Shown here: positions 54,763 through 63,790 of the stretch, one piece after another
Layout: each line of letters opens with the position of its first letter
Numbering within the stretch: the first letter of the stretch is position 1
Assembly: GCA_949825065.1 (NCBI GenBank)
Contig: OX463859.1
Span: forward strand, 17,131,220 to 17,195,219
Direction: 5' to 3'
Source: Odontocerum albicorne
Lineage: Eukaryota; Arthropoda; Insecta; Trichoptera; Odontoceridae
Length of the DNA stretch: 64,000 bases
Position numbers and translations under genes: made by a program
Notes under the pieces: model-generated
The model's input: the letters and a program-made list of their open reading frames with translations, nothing else
The model's database searches: none
Told to the model about the DNA's origin: nothing

Positions 54763-54862
54763 ATTTATTTTTATTAAGACCGTTCTATGAAAAAGTTCTA
54801 TAGAATCAACATATTTTTATTAAGACCGTTCGGTGGAAAAGTTTTATAGAATCAACATATTT
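54763..54862. repeat. About 50-bp tandem duplication
   Basis: TTTATTAAGACCGTTCTATG/GGTG-type units followed by TATAGAATCAACATATTTTT, present twice. Confidence 0.9.
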
Positions 54863-54880
54863 TTTTATATCGTTTTACCT

Positions 54881-55077
54881 GCGACATTCCTCTAGTAAAA
54901 CATTACAAAAGCAAACAATAAACTAAAAAGTCCAGTATGAAATTTAGATAATTAAGTATATGAACACTACTTATAAAAGAACATTGTACAACAGTACGTC
55001 CTTATTCATGGTTTCACTTTCCGTAGTTTCAGTTATCTACGACCAACCGCAGTTCGAAAATATTAAATGAAAATTTT
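54881..55077 (+). repeat. 200-bp dispersed repeat T, copy 1
   Basis: Aligned with 56803-57000: TGCGACATTCCTCTAGTAAA, ATGAAATTTAGATAATTA, TTTCACTTTCCGTAGTTTCA, CAGTTCGAAAATATTAAATG. The CGGTTTCAGTTACC/CGACCAACCGCAG type sequence reminds me of pogo/Tigger-derived MITEs, but I could not verify terminal repeats. Confidence 0.65.
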
Positions 55078-55290
55078 CAGTGCAAACGTTTGTGGAAGAA
55101 TTGTTTAAGGAAGACCAAGGAAAATATGATTGGATCTATAAAATGATGTGTTGAAAGAATGAAATATAAAAATCTGAGAAATCGTAGGAATTGTAAGAGA
55201 AAATGTATGGATGTAGAAAAGGAGGCAAAATATATATTTTGCGATAGGAAAGTCTGGTATTTTTTCATCTATGCCTACCCGACGAAGCTA
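55078..55290 (+). pseudogene. LINE-E 3' end
   Basis: TGCAAACGTTTGTGGAAG, GGAAGACCAAGGAAAATATG, AAATCTGAGAAATCGTAGGA, GAGAAAATGTATGGATGTAG and GATAGGAAAGTCTGG match LINE-E; the protein tail is RNRRNCKRKCMDVEKEAK...DRKVW. It follows repeat T directly, as at 57001. Confidence 0.7.
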
Positions 55291-56159
55291 CTAGAAACAC
55301 ACGGAACCTTTTACAGTTTAAATGTATCGATAGCAATTTGATAACAGTTTCGCGTTGAAATTCACCAATCGGGAGAATGCAATTACATATTTGGTATCTC
55401 CGTGTCTGCTAGTTCGGTGGATATTTTGAATGCAGATGTTAGGTTCATAAGAGTATTTCTTCAATCTAAAGTCTTGACAGGGAGACTGCTTATTCCATTG
55501 TCATGTTGACTTTTTTATTTTATTTAATTAGTTCATATTTTTCTTGATTGTAATTGATGAGTATGTTTTTCTTTATTATTTATTTTTAATTGAGTTGATA
55601 TAGTATTTTATGTTTTATTTAGTAAATTTTGCTGTGATTTGTAAATGACACAATCGTATATATTTTTAATAAATAAATAATAGTGATTAAGGATTATTTA
55701 TTAGTAGTTAAGAAAAACCTCGAGTCCGTTTTTTAATGACTGCTGCGTCTAGTGAAGGTCTAATGTGGTATGTGTTTTACTCCGTGATTCTGTTTATCTA
55801 CAGTGTGAAAATATTAAATGTTTATAAAATTGTATCTTCAGAATGGTAATTAAATTTTATTTTTTTCAAAACGTGGGTTATTTTTGCAACACTCAGAACG
55901 TGCTTCCTAATTACATGAATTTAATGGAAAAATAAGCATATTCAAATGTTAATGAGTTATTTTCAATATCCCGGAAATGTTTTTATTTTACGTTACCAGT
56001 TTTTTTATTGCATATGAACAGAATCAAAATTTATATATTTATCATTAAATCGTACATTCATGAGAGCCGAAAAGATTTAATTACATAGGATACGATGGTC
56101 GTCTTGGAGTGAACTTTTGACAAAATTCGTTCATTTTCATTAGAAAAAAAATATAATTC
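55291..56159. other. Unannotated AT-rich DNA
   Basis: No element recognised. Confidence 0.5.
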
Positions 56160-56240
56160 CGCCTATGTCCAAAAATTTCAGTTAAGTTTTCATTAAAGGC
56201 ATCTTTGACATTTTTCTGGTAGATTGAAAGAGTTCTAATA
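56160..56240 (+). mobile_element. SINE-A body fragment
   Basis: TTTCAGTTAAGTTTTCATTA, AAGGCATCTTTGACATTTTT and CTGGTAGATTGAAAGAGTT match the body and tail start of SINE-A; head and terminus absent. Confidence 0.55.
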
Positions 56241-56629
56241 TATGCAAATATCGTCTTAACCAATATTTATGTTATTCCATAAGACTTGAACCCCCATTCA
56301 TAGTCCTACCTTAATACTAAATACTTATTCCTAACGTATGAGAGTCGGACCTGATACGCTCCGAACTTTCAAGTGATGTAATAAATAACATTACTCACAT
56401 GACAAATGTGAACAGCTTTTAACTTTCAATACTAATTTCTTCAGTAAATAAAATAGTTATTTAGTGTTAGGCCAGACTGTGAATTTGGGACGGTTTTGAG
56501 AAGGCTAAAATTAAACCGCGGGGTTTTTATAGATAGTAAACATTTGTTTCGTTTGGGTTGCAGCTATTCCTTATTAATCTTACTCAACATCACTCTTAAG
56601 TTTACATTAATCACTAATCACTTTATTCC

Positions 56630-56795
56630 GTCGTATGTCATATATACTCGTACATTGAAAAGGAGCACTCTGAGAAATGGTTTGGGCACGTGAAACAAAT
56701 TAATTAAGAAAGGCTAACAAAAGAAATATGCAGTACAAATGTTAGTGGAAAACGTGGTAGAGAAAACCTAAGAAAAGTATGGTTGTTTCGTTTGA
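56630..56795 (+). pseudogene. LINE-E fragment with TACTCGTA insertion
   Basis: GGAGCACTCTGAGAAATGGT, TTGGGCACGTGAAACAAATT, GAAATATGCAGTACAAATGT, TAGTGGAAAACGTGGTAGAG, AAGTATGG. Aligned with 57600-57625 the segment upstream of GGAGCAC is 6 bp longer, at the octamer 56645-56652. Confidence 0.7.
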
Positions 56796-56802
56796 ATTTT
56801 GA

Positions 56803-57000
56803 TGCGACATTCCTTCAGCAAAACATTCCAAGAGCAAGAAATAATATGATACACTATGTATGAAATTTAGATAATTAGCTATATAAAAGCTGATTACAAT
56901 TATAACATAACACAACAACCCCTCCTTACCCGCGATTTCGCTTTCCGTAGTTACAGTTACGTGCGATCAATCGCAGTTTGAAAACATAAACTGAAACATT
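56803..57000 (+). repeat. 200-bp dispersed repeat T, copy 2
   Basis: Second copy of the repeat at 54881, about 75-80 percent identical, again followed immediately by a LINE-E 3' end. Confidence 0.65.
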
Positions 57001-57110
57001 TCACAGTGCAAGCATAAGGGAAAGGCGTGCTAGAGAAAGAACATGGAAAGTGTGATTGTTTCAAGTGAATTATATTTTAAAAGAGGGGAAAGAACAAAAT
57101 AATAGAAATC
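57001..57110 (+). pseudogene. LINE-E 3' end, short
   Basis: CACAGTGCAAGCATAAGG, GAAAGGCGTGCTAGAGAAAG, ACATGGAAAGTGTGATTGTT and TCAAGTGAATTATATTTT correspond to 57838-57910 of the better copy. Confidence 0.65.
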
Positions 57111-57529
57111 ATATGTACGATGTTTTTTTTTATAAACTTGTAACATGTTTTATATTATAATGTAAAAATATTAAAAAACTCTTATTGTTAAAAATATTTC
57201 GCGACTCCTAGGTTAAGTAACTAAGATTTAAGGTATCAGCACTTGGGCTAATATTATGTTATGGGCACTAAATGTTTTATTGTATTTTAAACAAACACAG
57301 GAAATATACAAAAACTACAAGATAACAAAAAAAATGTTAGATGTGTGTGAACTTTAATATCAAATGCGTAATAATTTATATTAATTCGAAATATATAATA
57401 ATATTTAATATATAATAATCTAACTGCCTTATTTTGTCTTCCACATTTCATACACAATTTTGTTATCTTAGAGTAAAACGTGGACGTGGAAAAATACTAA
57501 GAGGAGTCGAGTAAATAATGTAAAAATGA

Positions 57530-58060
57530 GCGGTTTGAGACGAATACATAGTGTAATGATATATAAAGAATAGAGTGATTAGGGGTGAATGTAAACTTAA
57601 TACTGATGTGTTGAGTAAGATTAAGAAGAGCACGTTGAAAGTTGTTTTAAAAATATATATGACCGAAGTAATAGGTATCCTAATAATATCATCGTCGTTC
57701 GAGGGGACTAGCACAGCGCGGGGTTCGAAACGACGACCTTCCGCACGGAAGTCCAGTGCGTTACCGCGCGGTCATGCACCTTACAAACCATGGTTTGGAA
57801 CCGATGAATGAAAAAATACTAACAAAATGGATTTATAGTGCAAATGTGAGTGGAAGGCGTGTGAGAGGAAGACCAAGGAAAGTTTAGTTGGATTAAGTAA
57901 TTGATATTCTGAAACAAGGAAACGTGGAAAGTTAGAGAAATTGTGGAAGTCTTATGAAAAGGTGTATGGATGTGGAAGAGGCTAAGGTTGTGTATCGAGA
58001 TTGGAAAGTCTGGCGCTCTGCCATCTCTGCCTACCCTGACAAGGAGATGGCGTAATGGTA
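57530..58060 (+). pseudogene. LINE-E C-terminus, best copy, interrupted by SINE-C
   Basis: A + frame at 57575 reads IRGECKLNTDVLSKIKKSTL, matching EVIRxEC...DVLSKIxKSxLKW of a LINE C-terminus. It is broken at about 57644 by an inverted SINE-C and resumes at 57783 (ATGGTTTGG) with SANVSGRRVRGRPRK, MKRCMDVEEAK and VWRSAISAYPDKEMA before the stop near 58050. This copy defines the LINE-E protein end. Confidence 0.8.
57645..57782 (-). mobile_element. SINE-C copy
   Basis: Complement head GCGCGGGGTTCGAAACG, GACCTTCCGCACGGAAGTCC, GTGCGTTACCGCGCGGTCAT; 3' end at the left with GACCGAAGTAATAGGTATCC. Sits inside LINE-E. Confidence 0.9.
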
Positions 58061-59318
58061 TGTATTGAACAGATTTAATCCAATTAAATTTTAAATTAAA
58101 TGCAAAGTACAAGAAAAAAAATGGATAAAAGTACTAAAATAAATCAATTTTATAAAACTCGTACGATTCCTTAAGATTCGATAGAAACGCTACTTCGGTA
58201 TTTTCTTACTGATAATACAGTGTACACCACTACTTATTTCGTTGAGCGTAACATAACAAAGCATGATTACGATATATATATAATGTCTCTTTCATATATC
58301 ATTCAGGATATTTCATATATCATTATCTTGCATACACCATTCAGGGCATTACGTATACCATTTTCTTTCATATACCGTTTAATATCAGGCATTGCGTGTT
58401 TCTAAAAACACACGGATTAAAGTATTTTTGGCCTTAATCATAAATGTATCTTAATCAATACAAAAAAAATGGAATAAAAATGTCTGGTGTACTCTATAGG
58501 TAGGAATATAAACTGTTAACCAAAAAATCAAGAAAATCTGAATGAACATGGAAGAATTTCTGTTTTAATTGTGATAAATAACATCATGCTATTTCCATGT
58601 CAGGGTGGGCAGAAAGAACCGAACGTTTTAGTCCGTCTGGAGTGATGAAGTGTGAGGGGTTTGGTTCGCGTGATGTATTCATATGTAATTGAGTGTCACT
58701 GTTTGTCAGGTTGATGAGAATGTGCAACAGGGTTTTATATAATCAAAAATTGGAAAGAAGTATCGATTATTTTTTTCATGCTATATGTTCTCAGTGAGAT
58801 ACAGCCAAAAGCCTAGTTTACTGGGGACACGACCAATGAAAGGCCACAAACCCAGATCCATTAAAATTGTGTGACCAAATTAAATTACTTGTTGTTTTTT
58901 TCGCAAATTAAACATATTTCTTGTCATGTGTAAAATAAAAAAATTAAAAAAAATTGTCACTTATAACCTTCTCAGGGCATGCGAGTCAACAGCATTAAAT
59001 TGTGTTGTTTTCATTAACCAAAAGGTGTGGCTTGGGTTCTCTTTGCATATATGCGGCGAATTTTAATAAGGTATGATGAGAAGTCAAAAAATAAACACTT
59101 CTCAGGACAATGTTATAAAAATAAGTCACGTGCGTTCCAAGAAATTGTAATATGAATATTTATAAGCTCCTCGTCAAAATTTACATACACAAATAACATT
59201 TAGCAAGAAAAATAACTTTTTTATAAAGACAAAACCGAAATTATACTATTTGTTAAATAAAACGATGCAAACATATTAAGTTAACAAAACAGAACTCCTC
59301 ATCATGTTTGTATTACCT
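58061..59318. other. Unannotated DNA
   Basis: A degenerate TTTCATATATCATT repeat lies at 58285-58380. No other feature. Confidence 0.5.
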
Positions 59319-59319
59319 A

Positions 59320-59905
59320 CTAGTGATAACCCGTGAAAAATCACGAGTTGTATATTGACTATGTTAGCTAAGTTGAAAGGCTGAAAATGTTTTAAAAAAG
59401 AATGTTTGTTTTAAAGTTCTAGTAGCCTGAAAATCTGAATTGTGTAACAACTCCGTCAAAAAGTGAGTGAAGTGACATCGAGGTCATTTTTTGTTTTCAG
59501 AAAGAATCGTTCTCTTATAACAGTATTGTTTTAATGTTTGAGTAGGCGATCTCCCAGCTGCAAGTATCGCAGAATTTGGCATTAATCGATCATCGTAACA
59601 CAGTTATGAATGTCAAATCAATTGTTGCCAAAATTGGCATGGTGGGTAATTTCAAGTATTCTCTTAGAACGTTAACAAAAGTCACGTCTTCGCTGCGCTT
59701 CTTCAGTACGACATTTGTTGTTCGTTGGGTATCTTGCTGTTATTACACTTGTTGAAATTATTGGCTTCGTCTTCAATTTCTTGTTGTTGTAGCGCTTGTC
59801 AGAAATTTCGCATTTCATGAGCATATGCAGCACGACGCTTATCGGATTTGTCTGCTGTTTGTCTCTCATGCTATAGCATGCAATAATTGAGCAATATGAA
59901 ACCAT
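59320..59905 (-). mobile_element. Possible Helitron 3' part
   Basis: The minus-strand end shows an imperfect hairpin (TCGTGATTTTTCACGGG), ATCA and CTAG (59320-59323). About 350 bp inward, minus-strand frames read fragments such as RETADKSDKRRAA and QALQQQEIEDEANN that resemble the charged N-terminal repeats of some Helitron proteins. This is weak; no Rep or helicase motif is present. Confidence 0.3.
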
Positions 59906-61000
59906 GGATATGGCATTAATATTTAAAATTTAAATATTATACTGTAACTATCACAATATATTTTCTTACGGACGGAATACATCCGATTTTAAGTACTTTG
60001 ATGATTGTTGGTCTCAGCTTTATAATGAATTAATGCAAAGGAATTGGGAGAACCAACGACTGTATGTAGAAACGTCTGCGGCAAAGAACAGCTCATGCGA
60101 TACTTGGAGGAGCTCGATGTCTTGTATTAAAGAGGACATGATTCGTGGAAGGCGCAGTGCTTGTCCAGGTGGTAGAAATAATCAGAATTAAACGATAAGG
60201 GGAAAAGACTTTCTAATTTTTAATTTATTATTTTCAACAATAGTAATAAATTAAATTTTGAATGTAAGAAAGGTAAAAAATAACAGAAACTGGATGTATT
60301 TTATGAGAAGACGAGTGCAAGAAGATTTTAATTACCAGTCACTTCCGCCTACTCCGATAAGGTAATTATACTTATTTCATATGTTACCTTTTAATATATA
60401 CAAATCTGTGATTCTATAATAGTATGTTGAATGACGTAGCTGGGAGACAAATATGTTATATCCAGAAATCGAGCAATCGAATTTAAAACTCGCGGTTTAT
60501 CATTGCACGTATTGGCAACACTACCGAACATGGAGAGACATCAACAAGTATTGTTACCAGAAAAAAATTACCCATTCTGGGACTTTTTTTTGGAATCGTT
60601 CAACCCCTCAGGATAGAATTTAATAATTTGTCTTACTAACCAAATCACTGAGGTCATCACAGGGTAATGGCGTGATGGTATGCATACATTTATGGTTAAA
60701 AATTCTTACGTCGAGAGTTTTTATGATAGATATCTACTCGTATATTAATTAATCACGGCGAATATGACGGCCTCGGTTGCTCGAATATAAAATGTTGTGT
60801 TCTTACTCCCAAATATTTCATGTTTTATTTTACGATGGTGGTAAAATAAACATAACAGGTGACTCAATTGTTTTAACACCCAGTCTTCATGTAGCACCAA
60901 CGGACAAAAATTGTTAATTATCCCGCATAATGGAATGAAGTAGACAGTAATGTAAACTAAAATAATTGACCAGTTTGTTCACCATTATCACGTAGCTTGA
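59906..61000. other. Unannotated DNA
   Basis: TACTCGTA at 60735. GTAATGGCGTGATGGTATGC (60664) is like the sequence just after the LINE-E stop (58048), a possible remnant. Nothing else recognised. Confidence 0.45.
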
Positions 61001-61395
61001 TATTAAGTGATAACAGACCGCAGTAACAAAGTGCCACCAAATATTGTGGATCATGGTCTAGAAATGGTTATTGATTTGATTTACGAGTACTTCAGCTTCC
61101 GTATTGCTAACAATAAAGGATACGAGGCTGAAGTGAAAAGAAGAACTGTAATGGCGAATAATGTGATGTCGAAGCTGGAAAATATAGAAAAGAGCAAAAT
61201 CATCAACATCACGACAAAAATGCGCTTAATTAAGTCTCTCATCTTCGTAATATTTATGTACGGCGTGGAGACGAGGACTCTGAAAATAAGTGCGAGACGT
61301 AGAATAGACACATTTAAAATGTGGTGCTGGAGAAGGAAGGATGTTTCAAATTCCATGGACGGCAAAGCGGAGTCAAAGCAAAGACAAGTCCTTCG

Positions 61396-62222
61396 ATTTT
61401 GTAATTTATTTTATCAAACACTGTTTATTCCACTTTTTGTAACGGTATAACCCTACCGGTTTCAAGGCTTTCACCTCATCTTCAGGGGAGCACAAACAAG
61501 ACTAAATTATGTTCGAACTGGTACCGATATACACGCTCCAACGGTTAAAATACATTCAGGCTGGGGGCTGAGGGCTGAGGGAGGTATGGGACGATCTCGG
61601 CCAGCAGCGGAGAGATTTTTGGGATATATGTATTTACCAGATGTTCGCCTTGGTGTACTGACTTAGAAATTTCTAGGGCCTCTAATATGTCCAATTTATT
61701 TCCGTTACTACTGATACGTAAGAATTTGGCATCATCGATAGAAAAAGTATGGTTTTCACGGTGACAATGATTAGCCATTTCAGAATGAATTAGAGGATTT
61801 ATTAAGGCGTATTTGTGTTCACGAAATGTCTTTTCAAAAGGTCTTCCTGTCTTTTCTATATAGAAATTATCACAGTCAGCACATAAAAATTTATACAGAC
61901 CACTGTTGCTAAGTATTCCATTTTTGCCTTTCCCGTTAAATAAGAGTTTCCGGTGATTAAAATTAGTATAAAAAGCTGGCTTTATGTGACTTGGATTTTT
62001 TTGGTTATTTCGTATGATTTATTTTTTATAAATAGGACTTTGCTCCATTTATAGGTATGCTTATAGGTGTCGTTAAATATATGATCTTTTATAAGTTTCT
62101 TTTTTGTTTTGTTTTTTAAAAGTGAATCAATGAGGCTTCCAAGATAGCCATTATTTGTAGCTATTTTTTATGGTTATCAATTCCTTTTTAAAATTGTCGT
62201 CGGTTTTTTTTCAACACATTAT
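61396..62222 (-). pseudogene. Penelope-like element, GIY-YIG endonuclease end and UTR
   Basis: On the minus strand (about 61930 to 61545) one frame reads NGILSNSGLYKFLCADCDNF, YIEKTGRPFEKTFREHKYAL, INPLIHSEMANHCHRENHTF, and KLDILEALEISKS, then a stop at 61545. SGLYKFLC...FYIEKTGR is the GIY-YIG signature (GLY and YIE here), followed by the conserved Arg and HxxE region. Upstream (62200-61940), three frames together show IDSLLKNKTKKKLIKDHIFN and YKHTYKWSKVL. The UTR 61408-61500 carries the hammerhead-like motif with CTGAAGA. The reverse transcriptase is absent (5' truncation). Confidence 0.85.
61408..61500 (-). ncRNA. Hammerhead-like motif in Penelope-like UTR (candidate)
   Basis: Minus strand: CTGAAGA, GAGG-loop-CCTT stem, GAAAC, and CGGTA-loop-TACCG followed by TTA. 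Relative to 8164 the core differs only at the seventh core position (T to A), which is variable in the hammerhead consensus CUGANGA, so the core is kept. Confidence 0.4.
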
Positions 62223-62457
62223 TAGTTGCCAAGGAGACAATATGGAAAGAATTGTGGTTACTGGAAGCGTGAAAGGACGATGCATAAGAGGAAGATTCAC
62301 AATGCGTTAGTCTGATCAAGTGAGAGACATAACTGCCCTTCAAACCATGGTGTGCAAATATGAATGAAGAGGAGTCGTTATGGGCTATCATGGGGGTCAC
62401 GATGCACAGTCATGAGCTTCACGACATATGATTGATTAGTTCATTTGCAATGATGAA

Positions 62458-63604
62458 GGTTATAAAGCCACTGTTATTTCCGGGTGCCTAAAATATATGG
62501 TCTAGAATAACAAATACGTCCTCCGATGAAAGAGGCCACGGAGATTGTCTTTACGGAAGAGGCCTAGTTGGTCCGAAACCTATCTTCAAAATCGAGCCTT
62601 GTTTAAAAAAAATCCGGCCTGAACAAATGAGAACTTGTATATACAGATACCACGTCAGTCACGCCCAGCGCATATACAGGTAACGTGAGGGTTCAAATTT
62701 GATAAGTCGACGCTCTGTAGTATATCAATTAAAGCCGATAGTAAACGTTTTGTTTCGTTATATTCTAAAATGATAAAAAATGTATATCATGAAGTTATCA
62801 AGTTTATTTTAAAATAAACTTGATATTCCAATAGATGTTCCATCTTTCATCACAGAAATATAATATTTATGTGTTATATCTATAAAAAAAACTAAATTTG
62901 TAATATTCTCAAAAAAAATTACACGTCAACTCATACTTGATGACAAACCTATCAGATGGTTAATACTGGATGCCATCATAAAATAAGAGGGACAATTCAT
63001 GTTCAGAAAACAGATTGGATTGGTCAACGCTAAACATAGTAGATTTAAAGTGAAAATATTCTCGTATTTATTATTTCACTTTCTGTCTACTATCATACCA
63101 ATTACAATGTACCATCGTACGCCGTCATACAACACGCCGGCGTACGACATACCATCGTATCACATCGGCTAGTGGTATGTTCATTATAATAATGCGCCAG
63201 TGTGAGCAGTTGATTAATAGGTTGTAGATGCTCCGAAATGATTGTACGAGTATTTAGTCGATTTATATCTTAAAAATATAATGAAGTCAGACTGCAAATG
63301 TTCGAAATAAGGTAAGGTTTGGTATCGGCTTTAATTGGCATACTACAGAGGATAGATTTCACGTTACCTGACTATGCGGTGGGCGTAACTGACGTGGTAT
63401 CTGTTCATACAATCTATCACTTGTTCAGGTCGGATTTTTTTAAACAAGGCTTTAATAGGAATCTGACTCACCACTCTCGATTTGGAAGATAGGCTTCTGA
63501 CCAACTAGGTCTCTTCCATAAAGCTAACATCAGTGGCCTCTTTCATCGGAGGACGTATTTGTTATTCTAGACTACCTATTTTAGATATCCGGAGAGAACA
63601 GCGA
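62458..63604. mobile_element. Long inverted-repeat (foldback-like) element
   Basis: Left arm 62458 to about 62770 and right arm about 63295 to 63604 are inverted copies. Shared blocks include TCTAGAATAACAAATACGTC, CTCCGATGAAAGAGGCCAC, AGATACCACGTCAGT, GGTAACGTGA and CTGTAGTATRYCAATTAAAG. The right arm holds about 25 bases (near 63458) that the left arm lacks. Each arm contains a SINE-like block (GACCTAGTTGGTCAGAAGCC with GTTTAAAAAAATCC). The 525-bp interior has no coding sequence but contains a perfect 30-bp palindrome at 62796-62825. Confidence 0.8.
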
Positions 63605-63790
63605 CCGAGGAAAACGTGTCTGAACCAGATTTTGAAAGAAGATCAAGTCAGAAGTATGAATAATAGAAGATTATGAATGACGTGACGTATGAATGGTGGA
63701 GGAGGTGAAAGTTGTGCGCTTGGATAGAAAATTTTGAAGATCTGTTATCTCTGCTTACACCGCAAGGGCTGGGATAATATGTGTGTACAC
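63605..63790 (+). pseudogene. LINE-E 3' end
   Basis: The + strand reads RPRKTCLNQILKEDQVRSM, NNRR, then GGGESCALG-type frames and ICYLCLH, matching GRPRKTCxxQxxExLKxxQVRSxxNRRxxM...SVVSAYP of LINE-E with frameshifts. It begins exactly at the end of the inverted-repeat element. Confidence 0.65.

Larger units (their letters stand above)
61007..62430 (+). pseudogene. LINE-X C-terminus split by a Penelope-like insertion
   Basis: Left part: the 147-codon frame from 61007 reads AEVKRRTVMANNVMSKLENI, NITTKMRLIKSLIFVIFMYG, VETRTLKISARRRIDTFKMW and CWRR, the RT thumb and C-terminal region of LINE-X. It breaks at about 61395. The right part resumes at about 62225: QGDNMERIVVTGSVKGRCIR and GRFTMR, the GDNLEKLMVTGKVEGKRSRGRSPxRW tail, ending near 62420 at GGHDAQS. 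The octamer TACGAGTA at 61082 adds two codons within the YLGS motif of this copy. Confidence 0.8.
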
